Shown: positions 10,506-25,050 of the stretch, one piece after another
Layout of the letters: each line of letters opens with the position of its first letter
Numbering within the stretch: the first letter of the stretch is position 1
NCBI GenBank assembly: GCA_025201375.1
Contig: JAIWZP010000085.1
Location: forward strand, 28,328 to 92,327
Length of the DNA stretch: 64,000 nucleotides
Direction: 5' to 3'
DNA from: Gongronella butleri
Lineage: Eukaryota > Mucoromycota > Mucoromycetes > Mucorales > Cunninghamellaceae
Program-made: the position numbers and the translations under genes
The notes under the pieces: model-generated
Databases searched by the model: none
The model's input: the letters and a program-made list of their open reading frames with translations, nothing else
What the model was told of the DNA's origin: nothing

Positions 10506-13070
10506 GGTATTCGTATGAGAGAGAGGGGGGGAAAAAGAGAGAGAGGTGAAAAAAGTGCTGTTCCTGGTGAATGAAGTGTCACCATTCAAATTAAAATGGT
10601 TGCACAAACTTTTGTGTGACACATTGACTGCTTGACCATGGCGCCATTCATCTTTAAGAACTCGAGAGCCCTGTTGCTGCCTTTTTTTGCATGCCAAACA
10701 TAAAACACGCCATCAACTTCAACCTTGTTGTTTTATTGTAAGGCACGATGATACAGTACTCAGATTGAATCACTTATTGTTCACGTTCCGCTTGCGATGG
10801 TCACTGATAAATGATGAAAATTCGTGAGACCGTGCACATCTCGACCAACAGGCTGATCGCCCTTTCCCGTTTTTATTGCATGAAAAGGGAAGCCATGAAA
10901 TATCAAGTCGACGCCCTTTGCCCGTGATCCAAGCATGATTTTATCTTGAAAAACTAAAAAACGCGTGAAATTATTTGGCACTGGGGTTTCACTAGCAAAC
11001 ACGAATCTCGTGATTTCTCAAAACTGAGCGATCCGATTTGCGAAAAAAAAATCAACACAGTTGGAGAGTTGGGTGTATTATCAACTTGTCCAAATTTGGG
11101 ACCAGATGAGCAAGTTTCCGAGAAAACGCCAGTTTCATAGGCGTAAATGAGGTACGATCAGCAGCATTTTGTCTCGTACTGCGGCAACGGCTGAGCGCCC
11201 CGACGCGTGAATCACTTCAAATGAATCAGCGGGCAAACGCGGTAAAAGCGCTTGTGGTTTGGGAACATCGCGTCGAGTTTTGGGCGAGTTAGCCCTCAGA
11301 GGTCGTTTTGACCCTGATTTGGCCCTGATTTTATGAAAAATGCATTTATCATGACTGAGTGATCCGACCTCTGGAAAAACTTGACATCGCCGGCTTTTTG
11401 TGTTCAGCATTTTCAAGCCTAAATTTAAAATTCGATGAACACGATTCGGAGAACGCGCTCTGAAAAAAAGAGTAAGGTCTTTTCTATTTTGGTGGCGTAC
11501 GCGACAACAGCCCGACCATACCGACGTGCGATTCACCTCAAATGAATCTGTGATCAAAGAAGACAGTGAAAGCTCTTGTGTTTTGGAGACATTGAGTCGA
11601 GATCTCGGCGAGTTTGGGGTGCAATGGCTCTGAAACCTCACATTTTCGATATCATCATACAGGATCATATTGGTTTGGCAGACATGATACTGGGTCGGCT
11701 CTGCCTGTCTGTCCATATTCACAAATACAACATGAGCTTCCGCATGCGTGAAAAAAAATCTGTCAGTATCTCGGCAAGTTCCCCGCGAAAAATGCACAAA
11801 AATACCGTTGTATTTGCCTGCTTTGCAGAGCTTGATTGAATAATAAAAGTTCTTACAGACGCTGGTCTGTCAATGAAAGAAAGCGTAAACGCAACTTGAA
11901 CGCGTTTAAACGCGTCAATGCGCGTGTAAGCAGTGATTAAAGAATTAAAATGCTGACTTGTCACGGCAATTGATCTTTCTCATGCCGCTTCTCTTACTGT
12001 ATGCGGGCATTGCCCAATTGTAATGGTCCCGCTCTGCTCGTCAGAAAAGCCCGCTGTCGGCTGCTCATCTCATTTTATCGCTTTTTCATGCGTTGTGGAA
12101 GAATGCGCATCTTCCTCCATCTCGGTCTCTGTACGCATCATCACATTGTCTCAGAAGTTACGCCGTTAAAGCGCCATGTGTCGTCACTAATCAGCTGCCG
12201 AGAACTAAAGAACATCGAGGTTAAATATTTTTGAACTGTTTGAACGTCTCTCACAAGCGGCATTACAGTACAAAGGTCACGCATTGGCCGTTCGGCCCGG
12301 GCAAACAAGCATTCTGGAAATGCCGTCCGAGCATGTCTCTTGTGAATGGTGCCAGTTTCATCCCGATCCACGAAATATCTTTCGAGTCATTGATGATTTT
12401 TGAAAATGTCGATATTTTGGATTCATCCGCAAAATGACTCAATGGACCTTTGGTTTCAACACCATGCTGAAAAAAGACGCGACGAAATGGCCTAAACCCC
12501 TGAATACAGTAATACAAAGGGTTTGAAGGCGATCCAAGCATCCAAGCATGCTTTCGCTCTCTTTTCTTTTTGCCATTTTTCGCGGCTTCTCTTTTTGTAC
12601 GTATGAAGGTATGATATTTTCAATTTTTGTCTGTGGGCTTGGCAAAGGGGGGATTTTGGTTTGCCGTTTGGCGTTCAATCTAACTGCATTTCAACTTTTG
12701 CAGTAGTGCGTCTGTGCGTGATTGCCAACATAAGCTTTTATTCACACCCTCTGAGCAGTTCACACTACTTCCGGGGCACGCAAGGTGATGCATTCCGGAG
12801 CAAGAGCGCGAGCCACCGTACCATTATTCATCACCACTTGACAATGATCGACCTGAAATATCATAGCGAATCAATACGCAGAATTTTGCAAAAAATAAAT
12901 TGATTTTACTACTGCCTCGCCGTTTGTTCGAGACACGCACGATCAAAATCTGGTTTAATTCTCGCGCAATTTCTCGAAAAAATGAAGCACCCTTTTGTCG
13001 GCTGGTTTCTTCCCTCTCGGTTTTTTTTTTTAACTGTAAAGACTCGAAATACAGCGAAATTCGTTCCCAC
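10506..13070. other. Long gene-free region between IML2 and UBP8
   Basis: About 2.6 kb between two divergent starts. Short open frames here have no family resemblance, no splice logic and frequent stops. The only internal structure I see is a diverged direct duplication (10950-11800). The rest is AT-rich unique sequence. Gene spacing elsewhere in the first 47 kb is far tighter, so this is an outlier. Confidence 0.6.
10950..11800. repeat. Diverged direct duplication, period about 320-328 bp
   Basis: Blocks recur in the same order at about 320-328 bp. TCAAATGAATC occurs near 11217 and again near 11538, each followed by matching text ending in TCGAG...GGCGAGTT. ACTGAGYGATCCGA occurs near 11026 and again near 11354. 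Copies differ at many positions. No coding frame is conserved between copies. Confidence 0.55.
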
Positions 13071-15039
13071 ATGCCCCAGTCCACTGTTGTAAAATCAACA
13101 AGCTCTAGCCGCTTCTCCAACACGCAGACAAGCTTTTACCGCCTTGTTTATGCAAAAACGAATCCAAAAACGTTTTACCCTGATGACACCGTAACAATTC
13201 GAAATGCAGGCTGTCCTCATTTGCGACTCATCAAGGGCAACGACGAGTACATAAGCATGGTCAGCACTTATCATCGCTTGGTGCGGTATGCTCTGTTGTG
13301 GTCCAAGCAGCAGCAGCTCCCCAAGAAAACAAGACGAGATAAAGAGGTATATTTTCCTTAGAAGGTCTGTCGAAAGTCTCACGAGCGTTGCACATAGCTC
13401 CCTGTGCCCAGGTGCCATGGCTGTACCGACAATCTATCAAGGTTGCATATGTGCCTTCATTGTGTTTTCATGGGATGTTGGAAAAATGGACATATGCGCC
13501 AGCACTTGAAATCCAGCGATCACACTTTTGGTACATTGTCCTGCTCGACTGACGAATTTAAACTAATCATTTCCGAACGCCATTTCACTGCGATCAATTG
13601 ATTTTTAGCTATGGACTTTGGGAGATGTACACTTTACTGCAGCAAATGCCATGATTATGTGTATGACACCGAATGGATGGAATGCATAATTCAAATGGAA
13701 AGATTGAAATTGAATCTCGGTACGTGTCAAAAGTAACAAGCGATTGCAGGGTTTGCGACAGCTTACAATATCATGCACATCTAGGCAATCGGCAATTTAA
13801 ATCGAGGTCGTCGCTCACTGGAACGATCGACAATTCTTCGGATGTCGGCCTGATGACCCACAATGCGAAGCTGACACCGTGCCAAGGCATCCGTGGATTA
13901 TGCAATATGGGGAATACTTGCTTTATGAATGTCATTCTTCAGAGCTTTTTGCATAATCCATTGCTCAAAGCATACTTTCTTAGCAACCAGCACAACCCAA
14001 AGCACTGTTCAACTAAGCATTGTCTCTGTTGCGAAATGGATCGGCTGTTCGAAGAAGTTTACGATCCCCGACAAAAAGAACCTCATGGACCGTGTCATTT
14101 TTTGCAAGCAATGTGGATGTCATTCAAGGAATTAGCTGGATATGCTCAACAAGATGCGCATGAATTCTTCATCAGCGCGCTGAATGGCATTCATGCAAGC
14201 TCTGAAGGTCACAGCACAGCCCATTGCAAATGTATTGTTCATCAAACTTTTGCTGGCGTTCTCCAATCAACGGTGACATGCTGCAGATGTGGAAACATTA
14301 CGACAACAGATGACCCAATGCTTGACATCTCTGTATCCATGTCCCATGTCTCGGCAAACGAAAGCACCAACGCGACGACCGGCAAACATAGTGGTGCATC
14401 CGCGCACCTCAGGAAACAGAGATATCAAACCTTGGTGGGGTGTTTGGATCGTTACACGCAGCCAGAAAAACTAGGCATTCAAGACTACATTTGTTGTAAT
14501 TGTGGCACTTTTCAAGAAGCAACAAAACAGCTTTCTATTAAGCAGCTGCCATCTGTCCTCAGCTTTCAACTCAAGGTAGGCCAATCGCATTATTTGTGCG
14601 TCATGCTAACAAAACACATCTCAGCGATTTGAACACAGCGCGTCGGCAAGCAAAATCGATTCCAAAATCAAATTTCCTGTGGATTTGGATATGACCATGT
14701 ACACCACCGATGCCAAAAGCCTTCAAAACATTGCCAACCAGTACACCCTATTTGCTGTCATCAATCATCAAGGAAAGATGGACACCGGTCATTATACAAT
14801 GTTTGCCAAAAATCGTCAACAGGTAATTTGCGAGTCGATGCTTATACTACAGACACTGAACCATTTTTATCAGTGGTTTCGATTTGACGATCATCATGTG
14901 ACCATGACTTTTCAACGCGACGTGCTGGAAAGCAAAGCGTAGGGTTGAATCCGTACCGTACTGCAACTATGTTTTTAAAAATCTATCTTGTTTTAGGTAC
15001 ATGTGCTTCTACGTCAGAAAACAACTTGACTACATGTGA
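13071..15039 (+). CDS. UBP8: Ubiquitin carboxyl-terminal hydrolase Ubp8/USP22 (SAGA deubiquitinase)
   Basis: Seven exons: 13071-13346, 13398-13530, 13609-13719, 13785-14575, 14625-14822, 14874-14938, 14997-15039; 538 residues. The N-terminal ZnF-UBP domain shows GCPHLRL, then CHGCTDNLSRLHMCLHCVFM, GCWKNGHMRQHLKSSDHTF and YCSKCHDYVYD. The protease follows, with the Cys box GLCNMGNTCFMNVILQSF, QQDAHEFF, two later CxxC zinc pairs (CCRCG, CCNCG) and the His box GKMDTGHYTMF. Zinc finger plus USP domain is the Ubp8/USP22 architecture. In SAGA, with Sgf11, Sus1 and Sgf73, it removes ubiquitin from histone H2B. The acceptor before exon 2 (13397) is fixed by the need to enter the CHGC frame. A T29 run lies just 3' (15060-15089). 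Confidence 0.9.
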
Positions 15040-15057
15040 GTGATGTGCGTTTTACTT

Positions 15058-15090
<33 letters not shown>

Positions 15091-15260
15091 ATGCGATTGA
15101 ACCGATAATCTGATCTGGTTGACTCAAAGATGTACCAATAAAATTGCGGCTGACCAAAAAATCTGCTGAGTTTTACTTTAAATGACAGGTGTCGTCAGGC
15201 ACAACCCATGTTTCTTCCTTTTTTTTTTTTGCCGTTTGTTCGTCTCTCTTAGCATACCTC

Positions 15261-16723
<1,463 letters not shown>

Positions 16724-16879
16724 AAAAAAGATTAAAAAAGATTAAATGCGCTTTTTTTATGTTTTTGTAATTTTACGTGATCTTACGAAAAAGGGCCATT
16801 TGCGGCAACACGTTCGGAGCAATTTTAAAGAATGGGGAGCAAGAAAGACAAAGAGAAGAGCAAAAAAACCCCTCCCCAT

Positions 16880-18104
16880 TTATTTCAAAACACGATTAAA
16901 TGTTCGCAAGAAAGTCTTTTCACCGGATTCGCAGCCTTGTTCTAATTCACGTTCCAGTGCGTATATGGCATCTTGAACTGTAATTCTGCGATTGTTCGCC
17001 TCCGTGCCAATGCCCGATCGCCCATGAAACGTAGACAAGAGCAAGGATGATGAATCGTGCCGTGATAAATTCGAGGCGCCACGACCACGTTTTGTCGATT
17101 CAGATTTTCGACCACGAGGGCGGCCACGTTCACCGCGAGAATCTGCATTTCCAGTCGAATCGGTAGTGTCAATGGATTCTTGAGATGGAAGTCGATTTTT
17201 GAGAGTTGACACATCTTTGGCGCCACTTGAGCTTGGCACTGAAGTGCTAAAATGACCACTGCCAGAGCCGTCTCCGCCACTCCCATCATCCATGGTCATC
17301 ATCCAACTTTTTCGCACGCCACCAGCAAGCATCAAAGCTGTTTCATTTGTCGATTTCTTTAGACTGTCGTTTGCAACATCGCGTCCGGCTGTGCCTGGAG
17401 GACCATCTTTCTTCTTCTTCTTCTTCTTCTTTTTTGCAGCTCCAGATGACGAGATTGCGCCGGCTGATGCCACCTTGTTATTGTCATCGACATCCTCCAT
17501 GTCGTCGCCATCATCCGATGAATTGTTGGCTTGTCGTTCACGTTCAGATATGACTCTTTTGCGTTGGCGTTCTTCTTCGCGTTCGACACGATCAATTGCT
17601 GCCAATTGTTTCTTCATATCCTGTACATCGGAGATCTTGCATGGTGACTGGCTAGAGAGATTGGCAAGAATTGGATCAACGACCTGCGAATGAACACGGT
17701 GCTGAGATGCTTCCACCATTGCAGAGATAAGGTGTAGCAGCCGGCTTTGTGTGGCCTGTGCTAAATATGCCAAAGCACCTTGGTCGACATGACCAATATC
17801 CATATCTTTAGCTAATGCTCGGCAAAAAAATTAAAATCAAAACCAAAAAGGAGCATTTTAGCATAATTCGCTTTGAAGTTGCTCAATAAAATTCTTCAAT
17901 ACCAAGTTTGTTCATCGTTTGCGAAATCATGTCGAGATTCAGCGCCATTGGGGCATGTGATTCCGTGGAGCCAAGCTAATAAACAGATCTGTATTATTAC
18001 GTCTCCACTACAAAGAATATTGTCTTGTATTTTTTCTTTTTTACTATAGATTCATGGTATGTGAGGTTTTGCGAACGTCCTCCTGCATCGTAGTATTGAC
18101 TCAT
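16880..18104 (-). CDS. TAF4: TFIID subunit TAF4 (C-terminal-domain form)
   Basis: Three exons, 18045-18104, 17903-17975 and 16880-17811, encode 354 residues. MISQTMNKL and LAYLAQATQSRLLHLIS with MVEASQHR give the TAF4 histone-fold-like helices, followed by DVQDMKKQLAAIDRVE and an E/R-rich helix. A long disordered linker includes an acidic stretch, a run of nine lysines and Arg/Gly-rich text (RGRPRGRKSE). It ends in RRITVQDAIYALERELEQG, the conserved C-terminal TAF4 helix that in other fungi reads I...DL...LE. TAF4 pairs with TAF12 in TFIID. Starts of TAF4 and MET10 are divergent and 279 bp apart. At 354 residues it is on the short side for TAF4. Confidence 0.8.
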
Positions 18105-18383
18105 TGTTGAAACAGGAGAAAGAAAAGCAACAACTGGCCAAAAACAAGAAAAGCAAATTTGTACAGGTACAATTGGGCCAACGTGACCAAATTTGGACGT
18201 ATTGGTCATCAGGATTGAAACTCCGGGAAAAAAGTGCGTGTTGAAATCAAGAAATTGCGCCATCATGCGTTGATCTCAATGGCGGAAAGTCCGTGTTGTC
18301 ATCTTTGCATATTTAAAAGAAAAAAAAAAAAGTCAATTGTTCATTTTCTTTTTACTATTATTTTTTTTCTTTGTTTTATAATC

Positions 18384-21300
18384 ATGTTGGCTTCAGCTGC
18401 GCTGATTACATCCCTCTTGAAGAGCCAATTGGGTGGCAAGGATATCGTGCTGGATGATGTTGCCGTGGAGAAAGTCGCGGCATCGCTTGGTCTCGACTCG
18501 GATGCCTCTTCGACGACAACCGCGAGCCAGACCACTGTGGTAGATGCTGGCGTTCGCTTGCGCTCCAAGTTGGACAATTTAGTTTATAATCTTGTCCAAG
18601 AATCGATGACTGAAGACAAGACTCGCTTGCTCCACATCAATCACGTCATCGAATACATCAGCTGCGCTCTGTCTGATATGGTGTTCATCTATCCAGGCAC
18701 CAGCAGCACCCATCTTGGCCAGGGGCTGCTTCCGTGGGACGAATCCCTGGACAATATTTCTGGCAAGTCCGTCAAGGTGGTGCGCATGGATACGCGTGAT
18801 GGTGCGCTTCATGCTGTGCAAGGCGCATTGGAACATGGCGACATCCAAGCTACTGTGCTTGCTTCTAGCCAGTCGCTCTACAGCATGCTGCCAATGCTTC
18901 ACCTCTTGGTTGGACAGCAAGCGCCCGTTGTATTCCATGTGGCCGGACATGGCATCAATGGTGCATTGGTGTCTCGCACTGAATTGGATGCTGTGGTGGC
19001 TGCCCGTCAATCTGGTGCTGTGTTGCTCTCCTCTAGCAGCGTGCAAGAAGCTCACGATATGGCTGTTGTTGCTCGTGTGATTGCCCAGCAATTGCAAGCT
19101 CCTGTCATTCATTATTTTGACGGCACCCTGGTGAATCGATTCGAGAAGGTCAATGTCTGTTCGTACAAGAAATTGGCTCTGCGCTTGCAAACCGGTGGCT
19201 CGTCCGTGCCTAGCATCTTGTCTCAGCATGGTTTCAGCAGCTCGTTTGGCTATTTTGGAAGCCAAAATGCAGAAACCGTGTTGGTTACGTTGGCTGCGCA
19301 CGCCTCATCTTCTCTGGTGCGCGCTGTGGAATCCACTCCTGGCGTTGGCCTGCTGTCTGTTCGCGCGTACCGCCCTTGGCAAGATGACGACTTTTTGCAC
19401 AGCGTGGTGCCTAGTGCGCGCCAATTGGTGGTGCTTGAGCAAGGAGACGGCCTATATGCATTCAATGGTGCCCTCTACCTTGATGTTGCGTCTGCTGTTC
19501 GATTCGGATCAAGCCATCTGCGTGTCGTCACTGCTCAAGCTCCCGGTTTTGGCCATCTTACCTCTGCTCACTTGCAAGTTCTTGCGAAGCGCGCATCGTC
19601 AGCCTCCTTTGTCGATCTTTTGGATGACAAGTTTGAAGAAATTGAACTTGGAGTAAGGCGATCAAAAAGCAATTTGACCAGGATCGCATCCTTACAATTC
19701 TTTTTTTTTTTTTTAAAAAAAATAGGAACCATCTGTTGAGACGCAAGCAGGCCATGGCAGTGCATTCCGTGCCGCTTATTGGGATGTTGAACAAGATGGT
19801 ACTGCTGTTGCTGGATCACACATTGCTCAATTGGTGCATGAACAAGACCCTGAGCAAGCCGGTATCTGCCAGATCGTGCACGATGGCTACCGCGTTGGTG
19901 GTGGTGTGACCCACACTCAGATTGCCTGCAACACCAATGACTTGGCTTCCAACAAGGTGAATTATATTGGTGTTCACAACATTGGTCTTGTCAATGAATA
20001 CGACATTTTGGCCGAGGCTGCTCAAGGAGCCAAGGTGTTACTTCATGGTCCGTGGCAACACGGCGATGACTTGGAGTCCGTGCTCCCCAATTCGTTTAAG
20101 CTCCGCATGACTCAGCTGGATATCGATCTGTACACGTTGGATGCCACACAAATTGTTCAAGAAGCCGGCTTGCACCAACAATCTGCTCACGTTGTGGACG
20201 AATTGGCCTTCTTGCTTCTCAATTCTCCCAAGGTGGACCCTGTGGATGTACTCTCAGCTGCGTATCAAGATGGCAAGCGCGATGTTAATGCCCTCCTCGC
20301 TGAGCTTGCTGGTGCAGTGCAATCAAAATTGACGCGCGTTGCTCTGTTGCCCCCTTGGACGATCCTGGAAACCGACGACGCTGTTCTTCCTGCGTTGCCC
20401 TTGGATCGTGGCGATTTGACTCCTCCTGTTGCGGATGACATTGAAGTGCAAGATGACAAGCACTCTCAATTGAACGTGGCGACATGGCACAAGGCAGCTT
20501 GGCAGATGATGTTCAAGGAAGCCTATCACACCGATTCTTTGCTGCGCCCCGACCTTCACGAGAACAATTATCTGGTGACCCTCTCGGTGAACCGACGTTT
20601 GACCCCTGCTACTTATGATCGCAATGTATTCCATCTCGAATTCGACACCTCAGCCAGTGGCCTCAAGTACGAGCTTGGTGATGCACTGGGTGTGCATGGG
20701 CACAATGACTCTGATGAAGTCAAGCAATTCCTTCAATGGTACGGCCTTGACGAGACGGATGTCGTCACCGTCCCTGTTGGCGTGCATGCCGGATCTCGCA
20801 CTGTGTTCCAGCTGTTTTCCCAAGTGCTGGACATTTTTGGTCGCCCAAGCAAGAAGTTTTATGAAGGTCTGGCCACTGTTGCTGCCGACGACAAGGAGAA
20901 ACAGCAATTGGAATTCTTGATTTCGGCCGAAGGCAAGGATGCCTTCAAGGCACGTGTGGAAGACACGGTGACGTACGAAGATCTGTTGCATGAATTCCCT
21001 TCGGCTCGACCTTCCTTGGAGCAGCTGATGGCATGGGTGAGCCCAATCAAGCCTCGTCACTACTCGATTGCATCCTCGCAAAAGATGCATGGCAATTCTG
21101 TTCATCTCCTGGTCGTGGCTGTGGACTGGGTCAACCGCGCCGGCAAACCTCGATTTGGTCAATGCACGCGCTATCTGGCCAATCTTGCGGTAGGCTCTCA
21201 GGTGACCGTATCCATCAAGCCTTCCGTGATGAAGCTTCCTCCTCTGGACAGCCAACCTGTTATTATGGCTGGCCTTGGTACTGGTATGGCTCCTTTCCGC

Positions 21301-21708
21301 GCCTTTATTCAAGAGCGTTACATGGCCAAGCAAGCTGGCAAGCAAGTCGGCCCTGTTGTTCTGTACTTTGGCTCTCGCAATCGCTCTAACGAGTACCTGT
21401 ACGGCGAAGAATTGGAAGCCTACCATCAAGATGGTGTGCTGTCTCATATGGGCCTGGCTTTCTCGCGCGACCAGAAGCAGAAGGTGTACATCCAACACAA
21501 GATGAAAGAAGACGCCGCTATGCTAAGCGACTATCTGATCAACAATAATGGACATTTCTATCTCTGTGGCCCCACTTGGCCCGTGCCTGATGTGAAGGAC
21601 GCTGTGGTTCACGGCCTGACCACCTTTGGTAGCATCCAGGAAGCGGAGGCAAATGCTCTTATTGAAGAATGGAAGGAAAAGGAACGTTACATCCTTGAAG
21701 TCTACTAA
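18384..21708 (+). CDS. MET10: Assimilatory sulfite reductase flavoprotein (alpha) subunit
   Basis: Two exons, 18384-19652 and 19726-21708, encode 1083 residues. The N-terminal half resembles the pyruvate:ferredoxin oxidoreductase gamma/alpha fold (VFIYPGTSSTHLGQGL, VVFHVAGHGINGALV) seen in fungal Met10. The C-terminal half is a ferredoxin-NADP reductase module: FAD site RHYSIASSQKMHG, glycine loop GLGTGMAPFRAFIQ, GPVVLYFGSRNRSNEYLYG and the NADPH-side FYLCGPTWPVPDVKDAV, ending with aromatic Tyr. As in other fungal Met10 proteins there is no flavodoxin (FMN) domain. With the Met5 beta subunit, electrons from NADPH reduce sulfite to sulfide in the cytosol. AATAAA overlaps the stop codon. Confidence 0.93.
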
Positions 21709-21713
21709 ATAAA
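21708..21713 (+). terminator. AATAAA overlapping the MET10 stop codon
   Basis: TACTAAATAAAA places the hexamer one base into the TAA stop (21706-21708), implying a minimal 3' UTR. Confidence 0.5.
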
Positions 21714-23100
21714 ATTGTAATTCGCATTGTGCATCCATCTTTCTGTCTGTAACATAATGTAGCACCATTAGATCGCGTCGTCAACTTTAATTTTTTGTCG
21801 CAAACTTCAAGTGAAGAGTAAAAGGAAGACCAACATGTAGAGATCTTTTTGTACTGTGTCATTCTTTGGTATGTTTTCTACTCCTTTTTTTTTTTCTTTT
21901 GTTGTTGCCATACAGTATGATAATACGCTAAGAGGTATGATACTGTATGAAATGATATCACAAGAGCTACAACAGTGGCGACAAGTATTTATTGACAACC
22001 GTGATTTTCAGGTTTTAGCACAAGCAAATTCGATTTCTCCATTTGCAATGTGACACGGTAGCGAAGAAACTGACGCGTTCTGTCATTTCAATGCCTGAAG
22101 AATCGCTTTACGCTGCATAAAAGCTTACACATTCACATTTTAAACACAAAAAGCGTGTTTTTCGGATTTGCCGGCCCGTCGTGCCTCCAGAATTTTTTTA
22201 GAGCTTACTTGCCCAAAGATGAAACCTGCGTTACAGCATAAACTATAGCCCATGGCTCAAGGCGAATCCGCCCGATTTTTTTTGGGCTCGAAAAGTCTCC
22301 TATTTATACTATTTTGCATTCATCCGTCCATCTGCATGGTCAACCCCGCTCAAAAATACCTGCATCGATCGAATTCAGCGCAAATTTTGCAACAAAAAAG
22401 CTTACACACACTTTTAGGGCTACGATCACTTGCCGGTATGTAAAAAATTCAGGGGTCACATCTCAACCTCAGGAAATGCCCAAATTTGAGAAATTTCGAA
22501 TTCCGCATGATCAATGCATCCCAGACAAGGCAACTCCGATGATTTTCTATTGGCTCACAAAATGACAGGTCGCCTTCAAGTCACGCATGAACAGCGATCG
22601 GCTGCAATTTTTTTTTAACATCATTTTGTGCAGCCCGAGCTAGCGCGCTGCAAGTCATCCCAATATATGCTTTTCCCCTTGTTTTTTTTTTTTAGTAAAT
22701 CAGGAATAAAAATCACAGGTTGACTAGACCGTTGTCGAGCAAATCGCGATTAAAAAATTGTTTAAAAAGTGTATTTTCTCTGCGCGTTTTGTTCATCCAT
22801 CGGTGAAACTGGTCACATTCGATAGAGATTAAATGCCTGCTTTCGACACGTTAAAAGCGTCGTAGGTCGTCCTGTATGTTGGCGAGCAAACCGAATTTAA
22901 AAATCGATGAAATGCTCGATTGGATTTTGCAAGCGTGTAAATGTGCTCGTTCATCGGACTCGCACTTGGATCCAACCAATATTTTTTGTACTATAGCTTT
23001 TACTTACAGGCTGTTTTTTTGACAAAACGTCCAAATTTTATGTAAAATTCGCTTTTGAGATGATACAGTACTACAGTGGCATAATAAAGTAAAACAGATG
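21714..23100. other. Gene-free region between MET10 and PPIL2
   Basis: About 1.4 kb between two convergent 3' ends. Open frames are short, lack domain-like sequence and have no consistent splicing. I see no tRNA-like B box, no tandem repeat and no transposon terminus. Nothing is annotated. Confidence 0.6.
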
Positions 23101-24987
23101 TCACCAGTTATCGAAATTGCCATAGGAGGAGGTTGTCTTAGGCTTCTTGGACGGTGCGATAGATCTGGCCAAATCGACGTCATCATCATTCGGCAGTTTG
23201 GCGTTCGCAACACGTTTTCGTGAGTCGGTGAGATACTTGCCAACAGCGGAGGAGCTGTCTTGCTGTGCCTTGCTGACGCTGGGACCAAACCAACCCATTT
23301 TGTTGACCTTTGCTTCCTGTCGGTTCTTCTCGGCTTGGATGGCTGCCGCATTAGCTTCCTTCTCGTGCTTGCTCTTGAGCCTATCCTTATACACCTGATA
23401 GGGATCCACCAACACCTCAATGTCCTTTATGCGGATGGTGCGCTCGGGTCGGTCGTCGTCCGCGGTAGGTACAGCCTCCATTTTGTCCAGGACATCCAGT
23501 CCACCCACGACGCGTCCAAATACGGAATGCTTGCGATCCAGGTGTGTGCACGGTCGATATGTAATAAAGCTAAAAGATTTTTGATTCAGAGGGTTGTTAT
23601 AAGCACGTAATTTCTCTCAATCTTCGTTCTGTTCTTCCTTACAATTGTGATCCATTCGTGTCTTTGCCATGATTGGCCATGCTAAGGATGCCACGATCAT
23701 CGTGGGAGAGACCAGGTCGGAACTCATCAGGGAATTCCTGTTTGAAATAGGATTGACCACCACGGCCCGTGCCAGTTGGGTCTCCGCCTTGGATCTGCAT
23801 ATCAAAATTCGTGAGAAACCAAAATCATTTTTTTGTTGGTTGGGGTCACATTACCATAAAATTCTTGATGCTGCGGTGGAAAATAACATCCTTGTAATAT
23901 CCCTCCTTAGCCAACATAATGAGATTATAGCAAGTTCGAGGGGTCTAAAAATAAAAAAGTGTCAGAGAACACTGCCTGTGGTTTTCTCTCGCAAATCTTA
24001 CCTTGTCGCAATGCAACTCGACATTGAGGTTACCAAAATTGGTCACAATGCGCACGTAGCCCTTGGATTTGATCCGCTTGTACATGTATTCATCTTCACT
24101 GATCAAAGCGCGCTCATTTTGTGTGACAGGAACCCCGACGGTCGACGTAAACGATTCTGCGACGGCACCGGTGGTGAAATGGGCAGCGTTGTATGGATTC
24201 GAGTTGCTGGTTGACTGCACAAAAGACACATCAGGTTTGTCCTTCACGACAGGCTTGTTTTTCTTTTCATGTTGCTCAAGCTCCGCAAAGATGCGACCTG
24301 CGGTGCCACCCATGCCTTTGACATTGATGTTGTTGATCGGTTTGCGTTTTTCTCGTTCGACAGCCTCATCTACTACTTTGAGATTGTTGTTGAGGTAGTG
24401 GAATTTGGACATGTCGCGTTTCTCTAGGTTATGCGGGTCCTATAGAGGGAACAAAAGAGGTAAATATGACGTGAATCAACCAATTTTTTTGTTTGTTTTA
24501 CCTGGATCATGATGACATCGCTGCGTGTGAATGGTTCGTCGTTGATCAGATCATGCCAATGCTTCGCCTTGATGTTGAGGCGCTCGATGGTGTCGAAAGC
24601 AAACACGTTTCCGGTTGTTTTGATGGCTGCGATGGCGGTATGATCAGTGAAAGTCTTGAACGTGACAGGGCAGTAGAATTGACCTTTGTCATTCTTGTGA
24701 AAGTGCAATTTGATCAGATCTTTGGCCACCAGCTTTTCACCAGTAACAGGATTGGTGCCATACTTTTTGATATAAGGAATAATGTTGACGAGGTCAAAGA
24801 CAATGCCATCCTCGGTGCACACTGGGTGCTCAAAGGGCTGCAGCGACAAGGAGCAGCAAAAGAAGGGCAACCGCTTAAACGCATAATTCGTCTTTTTGTT
24901 CATGCGGCCACTTGAAGCAGAATGCTGTCCCACTTCGCCGCTCCACTCGGAGTGAGTAATATACAGTTTGTCAGTCCATTTGCCCAT
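23101..24987 (-). CDS. U-box cyclophilin-type peptidyl-prolyl isomerase (PPIL2/Cyp8)
   Basis: Five exons, 24502-24987, 24002-24439, 23855-23944, 23643-23794 and 23101-23569, encode 544 residues. The N terminus [16 protein letters not shown] is the usual PPIL2 start. A U-box follows: [28 protein letters not shown], and [14 protein letters not shown]. The cyclophilin domain begins [20 protein letters not shown] and continues [46 protein letters not shown] and [18 protein letters not shown]. The tail is basic ([15 protein letters not shown]) and ends FDNW. The family is a nuclear spliceosome-associated isomerase with E3 activity. The exon 3 to exon 5 joints fall inside the cyclophilin barrel and restore the FMIQGGDP and QFF motifs exactly. 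Confidence 0.93.
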
Positions 24988-25050
24988 TGTGCAAAGCAAA
25001 GCAAATCAAAGAACAAAAAAAACAGAGAAGAAAAGTGATTTTTATTTTTT

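Noticed and set aside
12900..13070. Upstream extension of the UBP8 frame
   Set aside because: The open frame continues 57 codons before the ATG at 13071, but the extension is poorly composed and not needed for the zinc-finger domain.
18579..21498. Antisense frames of 240 and 282 codons opposite MET10
   Set aside because: Same reason: mirror images of a strongly coding strand, without any family resemblance.
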